Origin: Pleomorphochaeta sp963678575
GTDB taxonomy: Bacteria > Spirochaetota > Spirochaetia > Sphaerochaetales > Sphaerochaetaceae
Direction: 5' to 3'
Assembly: GCA_963678575.2 (NCBI GenBank)
Contig: CAXXHV010000002.1
Location: 310,001 to 374,000 of the forward strand
DNA length: 64,000 nt
In this document: positions 18,134 through 26,811 of the stretch, in pieces
How positions within the stretch are numbered: the stretch's first letter is position 1
Layout: every line of letters begins with the position of its first letter
The notes under the pieces: generated by a model
Seen by the model: only the letters and a program-made list of their open reading frames with translations
Told to the model about the DNA's origin: nothing
Database searches by the model: none
Position numbers and translations under genes: made by a program

Positions 18134-18523
18134 TTGAGATTACAAGGATTTGGATTATTTGTTAAAGATATGAAAACTATGATAAGTTTTTATAGGGATG
18201 TATTAGGTTTCTCAATTAAAGAGAATTATGATACATCAAATGTTTATTTAGAAAAGGATGGAGTTTTATTTTTATTATATAGAAGAACTGATTTTGAAGA
18301 GATGACTAACAATACTTTTGAATATACAAGAAAAAATAATGGACATTTTGAAATAGCTTTAGAAGTTGAAGATTATGAAAGTGTTGATAAAACTTATAAT
18401 GAAGTAGTAAAGCAAGGCGCTTCCTCCATTATGCCTCCTACTACAGAGCCTTGGGGGCAAAGAACTTGTTATATAACTGATCCTGAGGGAAATTTAATTG
18501 AGATAGGGTCTTTTAATAAATAA
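18134..18523 (+). CDS. VOC family (glyoxalase/bleomycin-resistance fold) protein
   Basis: A 129-residue single-module vicinal oxygen chelate protein. The strand LQGFGLFVKDM, FYRDVLGF and the C-terminal GQRTCYITDPEGNLIEIGSF are characteristic. The start is TTG 18134, six bases after AGGAGG. It lies 17 bases behind the mutase and may be co-transcribed. Metal ligands of glyoxalase I are only partly recognisable (terminal Glu in NLIEI), so it could be an enzyme or a small-molecule binding protein. Confidence 0.85.
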   Translation: MRLQGFGLFVKDMKTMISFYRDVLGFSIKENYDTSNVYLEKDGVLFLLYRRTDFEEMTNNTFEYTRKNNGHFEIALEVEDYESVDKTYNEVVKQGASSIMPPTTEPWGQRTCYITDPEGNLIEIGSFNK

Positions 18524-18635
18524 GTTATGCAAACAATCTATAATAGCTATATTTTTTTTAATATAGTTATTTTTTGTATAGTTAAAAAATTTACAAAATA
18601 GCCTTTTATTAAAAAAAAGAGAAGTTATTAAAAAA

Positions 18636-18659
18636 AATATGTTTATCGGTTGACATATT
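18636..18659 (+). promoter_or_regulatory. LacI-type operator O1 of the sucrose-type regulon
   Basis: A 24-bp imperfect palindrome centred on TC|GG (18647/18648), 9 of 12 positions symmetric. It covers the -35 box (TTGACA 18650-18655). Its right half nearly equals those of O2 (18682) and O3 (23066). Confidence 0.7.
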
Positions 18660-18677
18660 CTAAAAGAGTGGTATTAT
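18650..18677 (+). promoter_or_regulatory. Promoter of the sucrose-type ABC operon
   Basis: TTGACA (18650-18655) and TATTAT (18672-18677) with a 16-bp spacer. LacI-type operators cover the -35 (O1) and the expected start site (O2). Confidence 0.75.
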
Positions 18678-18681
18678 TATG

Positions 18682-18705
18682 AATATGTTAACCGGTTGAT
18701 ATATT
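18682..18705 (+). promoter_or_regulatory. LacI-type operator O2 at the transcription start
   Basis: A 24-bp palindrome with core TTAACCGGTTGA, 10 of 12 positions symmetric, centred 46 bp downstream of O1. This is a classic repressor position. Confidence 0.8.
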
Positions 18706-18741
18706 TTAATTATTCCGGATTATTAAAAAGGAGAAAGAATA

Positions 18742-20037
18742 ATGAAAAAAAGTTTAATTACTATTCTTATTTTAACAATGGCTCTTTCAGGACTATTTGC
18801 AAATGGTCAAAACGAAAGTGAAACAAAGCAAAGTGGTAAAGAATCAAGTACTCAAAAAATTACTTTTCTTAACAGTAAAGGTGAAATTCAAGTTGCTTTA
18901 GAAGATATTGCTGATGCATATAAAGCAGAAACTGGCAATGAAGTTGAAATAATTGCTTGTGGAGCAGGGGAAGTACCTTATACAAAAGTCACTACTTTAT
19001 ATAATGCTGGCAATGCACCTACTTTATCCATGCTTGATCCAACAGATGTTTATGGGTTATATGATTCATATGCTTTAGATTTAAGTAATGAAAAATGGGT
19101 AAGTGAAGTTGGTTCGAATGCTTTAACTATTGATAATAAGGTTTATGCATATCCTTTCTGCGTTGAAGGAAGAGGTTTTATTTATAATGGGGATGCAATT
19201 GATGCTGTTTTAGGTAGACATGTTGATGTTTCAAAAATTAATACTTCAGCAAAATTTGAGGCTTTATTAAAAGAGTTAAGAGCCAATGGAATGGAATATC
19301 CTATATTTCTTGCAAAAGAGGATTGGTCTTTAGGAGCACATCAATTAGGTAATTTATATGATGTTTATGAAGGTAGTTCAGATTCTTTAAATAAAGAATT
19401 AAGAGCTGGTTTTGTTGCAATCAATGATGTAACTTTTAATCAATTAATTGATACTTTAGATTTAGAAATTGAATATAACTATTTCCATAACGATCCTCTT
19501 GGTGCTGATTATGATGAAGGTGCTATGTTGTTAGCAGACGGAACAGTAGCTTTTTGGGCAAATGGTTCATGGGCTTGGCCAAATATTGCCGAAGGTGGAG
19601 CTGAAAGTGATGCAAATTTTGGCTTTCTACCATTTTACTTAGGGGATGATTCTTCATATTTTGTAAATAATAAAATACAAGCTTCTCCTTCAAAATTTGT
19701 CATAATTGATGGAGTTCAAGCTTCAGCTGAAGAACAACAAGCAGCAAAAGATTTCTTAAATTGGTTAGTATATAGTAAAACTGGTCAGGAAATGTTTGTA
19801 AATGAAGCAGCGCTAATTTCTGCAGCAAAAAATAATACTGTACCTCAATCAAATCCTTTAAGCCAAGATATTGTTGAAAAGTTAGCAAAAAGCAATACAT
19901 ATTATCTTCAAGGTTTCGCTGCTCCATCTGATCACTGGAGTGTTATGGGTGCAGCAATGCAAAAATATATTGCTGGAATTTCAAATAGAAAAGAGTTAGC
20001 AAAAGATTTTGATGAATATTGGAAAAAACAACAATAG
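18742..20037 (+). CDS. ABC transporter sugar-binding protein (family 1)
   Basis: A 431-residue periplasmic family 1 sugar-binding protein. The signal peptide ends GLFANGQNES with no cysteine. The N-terminal ITFLNSKGEIQVALEDIADAY and C-terminal KDFLNWLVYSKTGQEMF segments are family-typical. The ATG follows AAAGGAG. With an amylosucrase-like enzyme under matching operators (23066), sucrose or a related alpha-glucoside is the likely ligand. The two permeases follow after a hairpin. Confidence 0.92.
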   Translation: MKKSLITILILTMALSGLFANGQNESETKQSGKESSTQKITFLNSKGEIQVALEDIADAYKAETGNEVEIIACGAGEVPYTKVTTLYNAGNAPTLSMLDPTDVYGLYDSYALDLSNEKWVSEVGSNALTIDNKVYAYPFCVEGRGFIYNGDAIDAVLGRHVDVSKINTSAKFEALLKELRANGMEYPIFLAKEDWSLGAHQLGNLYDVYEGSSDSLNKELRAGFVAINDVTFNQLIDTLDLEIEYNYFHNDPLGADYDEGAMLLADGTVAFWANGSWAWPNIAEGGAESDANFGFLPFYLGDDSSYFVNNKIQASPSKFVIIDGVQASAEEQQAAKDFLNWLVYSKTGQEMFVNEAALISAAKNNTVPQSNPLSQDIVEKLAKSNTYYLQGFAAPSDHWSVMGAAMQKYIAGISNRKELAKDFDEYWKKQQ

Positions 20038-20052
20038 TCGTAAAAGAAGAAG

Positions 20053-20080
20053 AATATGGAGGAGCTCACTCCTCCATATT
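20053..20080 (+). other. Intercistronic hairpin between binding protein and permease
   Basis: A perfect 12-bp stem (20053-20064 with 20069-20080) with a CTCA loop lies 15 bases after the binding-protein stop codon. Its GGAGGAG arm could even mimic a ribosome-binding site. No T run follows. It is the third example of the same layout. Confidence 0.72.
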
Positions 20081-20097
20081 TAATAAAGGATTTATAT

Positions 20098-20976
20098 ATG
20101 ATAGAAAAGAAAAACGAACATATTAGAGCTGGGTTTATGTTTGCATCTCCTGGGTTATTCTTTTTTGCTATGGTTGTACTTGTTCCATTTTTTTATGGAT
20201 TTTATTTGACTCTCACGGATTGGAATGGAGTTAATGCACAAAAAATATTTGTTGGATTATCAAATTATAAAACAACAATTAGTGATCCTGCATTTTGGAA
20301 TTCTATGTTACTTACTCTTAAATATGTTATATGGGTAGTAATATTAGTAAATGTTTTGGGGTTTATTTTAGGTTATTTATTAACGAATGGTTTAAAAGGA
20401 CAAAACTTTTTTAGATCTGGTTTTTTTACTCCAAATCTTATTGGAGGAATAGTATTAGGATTTATTTGGGAATTTTTATTTTCAAGAGTGTTTGTTGCAA
20501 TAGGTAAAACAAGTGGTTTTGAAAGTTTATCAAGTTCCTGGCTATCATCTCCAAACACTGCCTTTTGGGCATTAGTAATTGTAACAGTGTGGCAATTGGT
20601 TGGATATATGATGTTAATCTATATATCTGGTTTTACGTCTATGAGTAGAGATGTATTAGAAGCTGCGAGTATTGATGGAGCTACTGGTTTAAGAAGGGTC
20701 AAAGATATTATTTTCCCTCTAATGATGCCATCTGTTGTTATTTGTACTTTTTTAACTTTATCCCGTGCATTTATGGTTTATGATATTAACTTAACACTTA
20801 CTAAGGGTGGCCCTTTCATGAGCACCGTACTTGTTGCTATGCATGTTTATAATAAAGCCTTTACAGAAAGATTATATGGTGTTGGGCAAGCTGAAGCTTT
20901 ATTCTTATTTTTTGTAGTAGCTGTTATATCTGTAATCCAAGTTAGATCGGGACGTTCTAGGGAGGTAGAAGCTTAA
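20098..20976 (+). CDS. ABC sugar transporter permease (MalF/UgpA type)
   Basis: A 292-residue permease with six predicted membrane segments and the EAA loop EAASIDGATGL (around 195). The start is ATG 20098 behind AAAGGA. The frame is open back to 20056, but that start lies within the hairpin. The stop codon overlaps the next start by one base (TAATG). It is the first membrane subunit of the sucrose-type importer. No ATPase gene is present in the operon. Confidence 0.92.
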   Translation: MIEKKNEHIRAGFMFASPGLFFFAMVVLVPFFYGFYLTLTDWNGVNAQKIFVGLSNYKTTISDPAFWNSMLLTLKYVIWVVILVNVLGFILGYLLTNGLKGQNFFRSGFFTPNLIGGIVLGFIWEFLFSRVFVAIGKTSGFESLSSSWLSSPNTAFWALVIVTVWQLVGYMMLIYISGFTSMSRDVLEAASIDGATGLRRVKDIIFPLMMPSVVICTFLTLSRAFMVYDINLTLTKGGPFMSTVLVAMHVYNKAFTERLYGVGQAEALFLFFVVAVISVIQVRSGRSREVEA

Positions 20977-21836
20977 TGGCAAAATCAAATCAAGTAAAAA
21001 GTACAAAAGAAAAAATAATTTCATTTATTTTTACTCTTATAGTAATATTTCTATTTCTCTGTGTTTTGTTTCCCTTTGTAATGGTAGTATTAAATTCTTT
21101 TAAAGCGAAGATTGATATTATCAAAGCCCCATTATCATTGTATCCTACAAAAGGGTTTAGTATTCAAAACTATATTGACGCTTTCCAAGGTATGCATTAT
21201 TTAAGAGCTTTTGGAAATTCATTGTTTGTTACAAGTTTTGCGACATTATTGACAATACTATTTTCAAGCATGTTGGCTTATTATTTAGTTCGTTATTTAA
21301 ATCCATTTAGTCAATTTATGTCAAATTGGATTGTTGCTTCAATGATTATTCCTTTTCAAGCTTTGATGATTCCTTTAGTTTCAATTTATGGAGCACGTTT
21401 TGGGATATTAAATAGTAGAATTACATTAGTATTAATGCATTTAGGGTTTTCAATGGCTTTAGGTACATTTATATATCAAGGTTTCATAAAATCAAATATT
21501 CCCAAAGCTCTTGAAGAAGCTGCATTAATAGATGGCGCTTCAAAATATGGTATATTTTTTAAAATTGTATTTCCTTTATTAGGCCCTACAACAGCAACTC
21601 TTGTTATATTGAATGTTTTAGCTTTTTGGAATGATTATCTTCTTCCATCTCTAGTCTTATCTAAGAAGGAAATATTAACACTTCCATTAACAACTTATAC
21701 ATTCTATGGAACTTATAGTGCTAATTATGGAGTAATAATGGCTGCTTTAGTTTTAACTGTCCTCCCAATATTAATTCTTTACTTTGTATTACAAAGAAAA
21801 ATAATTGATGGAGTTGTGGCTGGTGCAGTTAAATAA
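20976..21836 (+). CDS. ABC sugar transporter permease (MalG/UgpE type)
   Basis: The partner permease, 286 residues with six predicted membrane segments and the EAA loop EEAALIDGASKYG. It begins in a TAATG overlap and is followed by a terminator, so it ends the operon. GGGAGG lies in the 3' end of the preceding gene as ribosome-binding site. Length and motif spacing are normal for the family. Confidence 0.92.
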   Translation: MAKSNQVKSTKEKIISFIFTLIVIFLFLCVLFPFVMVVLNSFKAKIDIIKAPLSLYPTKGFSIQNYIDAFQGMHYLRAFGNSLFVTSFATLLTILFSSMLAYYLVRYLNPFSQFMSNWIVASMIIPFQALMIPLVSIYGARFGILNSRITLVLMHLGFSMALGTFIYQGFIKSNIPKALEEAALIDGASKYGIFFKIVFPLLGPTTATLVILNVLAFWNDYLLPSLVLSKKEILTLPLTTYTFYGTYSANYGVIMAALVLTVLPILILYFVLQRKIIDGVVAGAVK

Positions 21837-21868
21837 TTAATTATATAAAAAAATAACAGAAAGACATT

Positions 21869-21912
21869 ATAATATTGCAGTAAATTTTTTATTGCAATAT
21901 TATTATTTTTAA
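21869..21912 (+). terminator. Terminator of the sucrose-type ABC operon
   Basis: An 11-bp A/T-rich stem (21869-21879 with 21893-21903) is followed by TATTTTT. Confidence 0.65.
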
Positions 21913-22048
21913 AATTAATTATGAGATTATTTTTATTAATAATCAATTAAATTCAAATAGAAAGAGAAAAAATAAAAACTGATGAAGCTTTTGCATTTAT
22001 CTTAGAATAATGATAAAATAATGCTACTAGTACAATAAGGATATGAAA

Positions 22049-23032
22049 ATGGTAACAATTAAAGATATTGCAAATAAATCTGGATTAGCTGTTGGTACAG
22101 TGTCTAGAATAATGAACAATAGAGGTTACATTAGCGAGAAGAGCAAAAAAAAAGTTGAAGATGCAATGAGAGAGTTAAATTATCAACCAAATGTGATGGC
22201 TCAAAATTTATCTAAAACTTCTAGTAATTTAATTGGTGTAATTGTACCAAATATTGAACATCCTTATTTTTCGACTTTAGTATCTGAAATAGAATCTCAA
22301 TATAGAGCAAAAGGATTTCAAACAATTGTAATGATTTCTTATGAAGATGAAAATAATGAGAAAGAGTTAATTATTGAATGTAGAAAAAATAGAGTTTTTG
22401 GAATTATTTTGTGCAGTGAGAATATTTTTTCTGAAAATTTTGAAACAAACGGTATCCCTGTTATAAGTATTGAACGTTTTCATGTGAATGGTATAACTTC
22501 AATTATTTGTGATAACTTTCAAGGCGGTAAATTAGCTACACAACATTTAATAGATCAAGGATGTAAAAATCTTTTATGTATTTGTGGTAAGGGTAAAATA
22601 AATATGCCTGCTGATGAACGTGTAAAGGGGTTTAATGAAATTGCATTGAAAAATAATATAAATCATTTTGTCCAAATTGCTACATATAAATTTTATCAAA
22701 GTATGGATTATGAAAAAATAATTAAAAATGCCTTAACTGAAAATAAAAATATAGATGGAATCTTTTGTACATCTGATGTGCAAGCAATGCAATTGATATC
22801 TTATTTATCAAGAGAAAATATTGCAGTTCCCAAAGATATTAAAATTGTAGGCTATGATGATACTTTTGTTTGCAAATGGTCAAATCCAAATATCACTTCA
22901 ATAAAACAGCCTATTAAGAAAATGGTAAAAGCTTCGATTGAGAGTTTTATTGCTTTTAAAAATGGCGAAACTATAGATTCGACACAAGTTTTCCCAGTTG
23001 AACTTGTTGTCAGAGAAAGTTCAGAATTATAA
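22049..23032 (+). CDS. LacI family repressor
   Basis: A 327-residue LacI-type repressor. The N-terminal helix-turn-helix VTIKDIANKSGLAVGTVSRIMN and hinge NVMAQNLSKTSSNLIGVIVP are typical, followed by a periplasmic-binding-protein-like sensor domain. ATG 22049 is chosen because AAGG lies eight bases upstream; ATG 22043 would be only two bases away from it. It sits between the importer operon and the amylosucrase gene, both of which carry the same operator type (18636, 18682, 23066), so it is their likely repressor. No operator is visible before its own gene. Confidence 0.93.
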   Translation: MVTIKDIANKSGLAVGTVSRIMNNRGYISEKSKKKVEDAMRELNYQPNVMAQNLSKTSSNLIGVIVPNIEHPYFSTLVSEIESQYRAKGFQTIVMISYEDENNEKELIIECRKNRVFGIILCSENIFSENFETNGIPVISIERFHVNGITSIICDNFQGGKLATQHLIDQGCKNLLCICGKGKINMPADERVKGFNEIALKNNINHFVQIATYKFYQSMDYEKIIKNALTENKNIDGIFCTSDVQAMQLISYLSRENIAVPKDIKIVGYDDTFVCKWSNPNITSIKQPIKKMVKASIESFIAFKNGETIDSTQVFPVELVVRESSEL

Positions 23033-23065
23033 TAAAAACAAATTGGGAAAAAAAGAATATATATT

Positions 23066-23089
23066 AGTATATTAAACGGTTGATATATT
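23066..23089 (+). promoter_or_regulatory. LacI-type operator O3 before the amylosucrase-like gene
   Basis: The 24-bp site has the same right half (GGTTGATATATT) as O2 and a closely related left half. It lies just before the GAGGA ribosome-binding site of the gene at 23104. A weak promoter TTGGGA (23043-23048) with TAGTAT (23065-23070) would place the operator on the start site. Confidence 0.75.
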
Positions 23090-23103
23090 TGAGGAATATT
23101 AGT

Positions 23104-24936
23104 ATGGAGTATTTAGAAAGATTTTCTAGTTTTAAAAATGAAGTAGAACATATATTGTTTTCTCTCTATGGAAGGTTAGACTTAATAGATGAGTTAGATG
23201 TTATAATGAAGAAAAGATTTATAGAAAGAACTGACTCTTTAAAAGAACTTGATAAAACCAGAATGATTAATCCAAATTGGTTTGTAGATAAAGATATGCT
23301 CGGAATAACAATGTATACAGATTTGTTTGCAACTTCTTTGAATGGTATCATAAAAAAAATTCCTTATTTAAAAGAAATTGGAATAACATATCTTCATTTG
23401 ATGCCAATATTAAAAATGCCAAAGAATAAAAATGATGGTGGGTATGCAGTAGATAGTTTACATGAAATAGATCCAAAATTTGGTACAAATAAAGATTTAG
23501 AGAATTTATCAATAGCTTTAAGAAAAGAAGGGATTAGTCTTTGTCTTGACTATGTTTTAAATCATACTTCATCAACACATCCTTGGGCTCTTGAAGCTCG
23601 CTTAGGCAATGAAGAAGCAAAAGCTAGATATATTTTTTATCCCAATAGAGATATTCCAGATTATTATGATTCTTTAGTTCCTGATGTATTTCCTTCAACG
23701 GCACCAGGTAATTTTACATATGTGGAAGAATTAAACGAATGGGTATTAACTTCATTTTATCCTTTCCAGTGGGATTTAAATTATGCAAATCCAAAGGTAT
23801 TGTTTGATGTAATTGATAGCATGCTTATTTTAGCAAACCTAGGCAATGAAATATTTAGACTTGATGCAGTTCCATATATATGGAAACAATTAGGAACTAA
23901 GTGTAGAAATTTGCCTCAAGTACATGATATTGTACGCCTAATTCATATTGTAATGGAAATAGTATGTCCTGCAATTGTTCTAAAAGGAGAAGTTGTAATG
24001 GCTCCAAGTGAGCTAGCTGCATATTTTGGAACAAAAGAAAAACCTGAATGTCATTTACTGTATAATGCTGCAGTAATGGCAAATTTTTGGGATTCTTTAG
24101 CTTCTCAAGATACTACATTATTAGTTGACCAGTTAAATATTATTTTTTCGCTGCCTTCGCATTGTAATTTTGTAAATTATATTAGATGCCATGATGATAT
24201 TGGTTGGGCTTTAGATGCTGTCTCTCAATATAATATTGGACAAGATCCCTTAGAACATAAAAAGTTTGTTTATAATTTCTTTAGTGGTAATTTCCCTTAT
24301 TCTTATAGTAGGGGGGAACTTTATAATTATGATCCAATATCTCAAGATGCAAGAAGTTGTGGAACAACAGCTAGTTTTTGTGGAATTGAGGCTGCTCTTG
24401 AAAGTAAGAATCAAATTGAATTAGAAAAAGCTATTCAACGGGATTTATTAATGCATGCAATGATGTATTCAATACAAGGGTTCCCTTTGTTATCGAGCGG
24501 AGATGAAATTGGTCAATTAAATGATTATTCTTATAAATTAGATTCATTAAAAGTTGAAGATCAAAGGAATGTTCATCGTTCAAAATTTGACTGGGAAAAA
24601 GCAAAGCTAAGGAAAGTAAAAGGGACTTATCAACAAAGAATATTTGATGGACTTTTAGAATTGATAGATGTAAAAAAATCAAATGATTGTTTTAAAAGTG
24701 AAGCTTTTGTAAGTACTTGGGATTCTCACAATAAAAAAGTTTTGATAATTAGAAGAACCTATCAAAATGAAGAATTATTATGTATTTCTTCATTAAGTGA
24801 CAGTATTGAAAAATTCTATACAAATAGCTTAGTTGGAGATTATGTTGACTTGTTTAGTAATGAACGACTCACTCCAGGGTGGGGATATGAAATAAAACCA
24901 CATCAATATATTTGGGCAAAAAAGATAATTAAATAA
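23104..24936 (+). CDS. Amylosucrase-like GH13 enzyme
   Basis: A 610-residue GH13 enzyme most like amylosucrase (subfamily 4), which moves glucose from sucrose to a glucan and releases fructose. The nucleophile is Asp254 in RLDAVPYIWK, the acid/base Glu296 is in KGEVV, and the third Asp364 is in RCHDDIGW. FQWDLNYANP is an amylosucrase-type segment. The start is ATG 23104 behind GAGGA; the earlier TTG at 23080 lies in the operator. No signal peptide is present, so it acts in the cytoplasm on imported sugar. Sucrose hydrolase or a related transglucosidase remains possible. Confidence 0.88.
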   Translation: MEYLERFSSFKNEVEHILFSLYGRLDLIDELDVIMKKRFIERTDSLKELDKTRMINPNWFVDKDMLGITMYTDLFATSLNGIIKKIPYLKEIGITYLHLMPILKMPKNKNDGGYAVDSLHEIDPKFGTNKDLENLSIALRKEGISLCLDYVLNHTSSTHPWALEARLGNEEAKARYIFYPNRDIPDYYDSLVPDVFPSTAPGNFTYVEELNEWVLTSFYPFQWDLNYANPKVLFDVIDSMLILANLGNEIFRLDAVPYIWKQLGTKCRNLPQVHDIVRLIHIVMEIVCPAIVLKGEVVMAPSELAAYFGTKEKPECHLLYNAAVMANFWDSLASQDTTLLVDQLNIIFSLPSHCNFVNYIRCHDDIGWALDAVSQYNIGQDPLEHKKFVYNFFSGNFPYSYSRGELYNYDPISQDARSCGTTASFCGIEAALESKNQIELEKAIQRDLLMHAMMYSIQGFPLLSSGDEIGQLNDYSYKLDSLKVEDQRNVHRSKFDWEKAKLRKVKGTYQQRIFDGLLELIDVKKSNDCFKSEAFVSTWDSHNKKVLIIRRTYQNEELLCISSLSDSIEKFYTNSLVGDYVDLFSNERLTPGWGYEIKPHQYIWAKKIIK

Positions 24937-24941
24937 AATGG

Positions 24942-24967
24942 AAAAATCTGAGGTTTTTAACCTCAGA
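24942..24967 (-). terminator. Hairpin between convergent operons
   Basis: A perfect 9-bp stem (24947-24955 with 24959-24967) with a TTT loop. Read on the minus strand it is followed by TTTTT, so it fits as the terminator of the operon ending at 25032. On the plus strand only A runs follow. Confidence 0.7.
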
Positions 24968-25031
24968 AAAGAAAAAAAATTGTTATTCTTGTTACTAACT
25001 TTATTTGAAATAATATTTTATATATTTAAAT

Positions 25032-25871
25032 TTATCCCTTTACAGCACCGGAAGATATTCCTGATATGAAAAATCTTTGACAAGTAATAAATATTATTAA
25101 AACAGGTAATAATGCTAACATAGATAAAGCAAAAACATATCCCCATTGAGTGAATTGATGTTGCCCAAAAAAACCTGTTATTGCTATTGGTAAGGTTCTT
25201 AATTTTGTATCATTTATAACTGTATTTGCCCAAGGAAATTCTTCCCACGATGAAAGAAAATTAAAAATAGATACACTTGCTATTGCGGGGCTAGCTAAAG
25301 GAATAGCAATTTTATTAAAAATAGTTAAAATATCAGCTCCATCAATTTCGGCGGCATCAATAATTTCATTTGATATATTTTCCATAAATCCTTTTATCAT
25401 AAATGTTGAGAAAGGAATAACCCAGGCAGTATAAAAAGGGATTAATCCAATTAATTTGTTAATTACGTGGAATTTTACAGCTAATTCAAATTGAGGCACT
25501 ATTAATGTAGTCCCTGGAATAATCATTGTAACAACTAGAAGTGAAAAGATTGCTTTTGTGAATAAATTTTTAAATCTTCCAATTACAAATGCTAATCCGG
25601 TTGAAGCCATAGCAGCAAAAATTATTGAAATTGTGGAAACTAAAATACTGTTTAGAAAGTTTCGAAAAAATCTTGATTGACTTAAAATATATTTATAATT
25701 ATTTAGTGTGATTTCATTCAAATTAGGTAAAAATTTAGGAGGGAAATTATATAAAGCTCCATTTGGTTTTAATGAAGTACTTATCATATATAACATTGGA
25801 ACTAATGAAATTATAGAGAAAAGAATTAGAAAAATATATTTGATTATTTTATTTTTATTTGAATTAATCAT
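25032..25871 (-). CDS. ABC sugar transporter permease (MalG type)
   Basis: A 279-residue permease with six predicted membrane segments and the EAA loop IDAAEIDGADILT. It is the last gene of the minus-strand operon LacI-GH13-binding protein-permease-permease, and overlaps the preceding permease gene by eight bases. Its C-terminus (ISGISSGAVKG) is typical of MalG/UgpE-type subunits. By context it imports maltodextrin or cyclodextrin-like glucans. Confidence 0.92.
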   Translation of the reverse strand: MINSNKNKIIKYIFLILFSIISLVPMLYMISTSLKPNGALYNFPPKFLPNLNEITLNNYKYILSQSRFFRNFLNSILVSTISIIFAAMASTGLAFVIGRFKNLFTKAIFSLLVVTMIIPGTTLIVPQFELAVKFHVINKLIGLIPFYTAWVIPFSTFMIKGFMENISNEIIDAAEIDGADILTIFNKIAIPLASPAIASVSIFNFLSSWEEFPWANTVINDTKLRTLPIAITGFFGQHQFTQWGYVFALSMLALLPVLIIFITCQRFFISGISSGAVKG

Positions 25872-26757
25872 TTTTCATCTCCTTATTACTTAAGGTTTTG
25901 AATTGGAATATAGCCAATATTGCTAAGGTTAAAGCCATTACAAAAGACAAAGCAGCACTATATCCAAATTCGCCAGTACTGAAGGCTTTGTAATACATCC
26001 ATGTTAATAAGGTCTCTGTTTTATGTGCTGGGGCACCATTCGTCATTAACTTTATTGATGTATAAACATTGAAAGCACCAATTGTTAACATAACCCAAGC
26101 AAATAATATTGAATTTTTTATTGAGGGTAGAGTGATATAAAAAAATTTTTTTATATCTTTGCAACCATCTAAGTCTGCTGCTTCATATAATGATTTTGGT
26201 ATTTGTTGTAATGCAGCTAAGAATACTACCATGTTCCAACCAATTCCTTTCCAAATTCCAAGAAACATAGCAATACTTATACCACTGATTCGACTATCAA
26301 GCCATCTAATATTTGAATTAGTAATGTGAATAATTTCTGTTAATGTGTAATTTAGTAAGCCTTCAGTATTGAATATATATCTAAAAATTAGGGAAGCAAT
26401 TACCCAGGATGTAATTACTGGTAGATAATTTAACACACGAAAAGTTACTGAAAATTTGTTTATGTTATCAATTAAAATAGCAATGATTAAACCAATTATC
26501 ATTTGCCCTGGAACTGTTATAAGAGCATAGAATATAGTGTTGAAAAAGGCTATCCAAAATATTTCATCTGAAAAAACAGTTATATAATTCTTAAATCCTA
26601 AAAAAGGCTGTTTTGTCATTGAAGATAATGTCCAATCGTGAAAACTCATAACAAATAATCTGACAATTGGATAAATAGTGAATAAAAAAAATATAATAAA
26701 TCCAGGTAATAATAAGATTAAAATTTGATATTTGTTTTTTTTTGTTGTTACTTTCAT
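25864..26757 (-). CDS. ABC sugar transporter permease (MalF type)
   Basis: A 297-residue permease with six predicted membrane segments and the EAA loop YEAADLDGCKDIKKF. The N-terminal KYQILILLLPGFIIFFLF segment is the standard start for the family. It forms the channel with the following permease. The upstream gap to the binding-protein gene contains the fourth intercistronic hairpin. No ATPase gene is found in the operon. Confidence 0.92.
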   Translation of the reverse strand: MKVTTKKNKYQILILLLPGFIIFFLFTIYPIVRLFVMSFHDWTLSSMTKQPFLGFKNYITVFSDEIFWIAFFNTIFYALITVPGQMIIGLIIAILIDNINKFSVTFRVLNYLPVITSWVIASLIFRYIFNTEGLLNYTLTEIIHITNSNIRWLDSRISGISIAMFLGIWKGIGWNMVVFLAALQQIPKSLYEAADLDGCKDIKKFFYITLPSIKNSILFAWVMLTIGAFNVYTSIKLMTNGAPAHKTETLLTWMYYKAFSTGEFGYSAALSFVMALTLAILAIFQFKTLSNKEMKND

Positions 26758-26773
26758 TTATTATCCTAATAAA

Positions 26774-26802
26774 CATCTCTAGCTAAAATATAGCTAGAGA
26801 TG
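26774..26802 (-). other. Intercistronic hairpin between binding protein and permease
   Basis: A perfect 12-bp stem (26774-26785 with 26791-26802) with a 5-nt loop lies nine bases after the binding-protein stop codon. No T run follows in the direction of transcription. Fourth of four ABC operons with this layout. Confidence 0.72.
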
Positions 26803-26811
26803 AAATAAAAT

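Noticed and set aside
20056..20097. In-frame start of the permease at 20056
   Set aside because: It lies inside the intercistronic hairpin with no spaced ribosome-binding site; ATG 20098 has AAAGGA.
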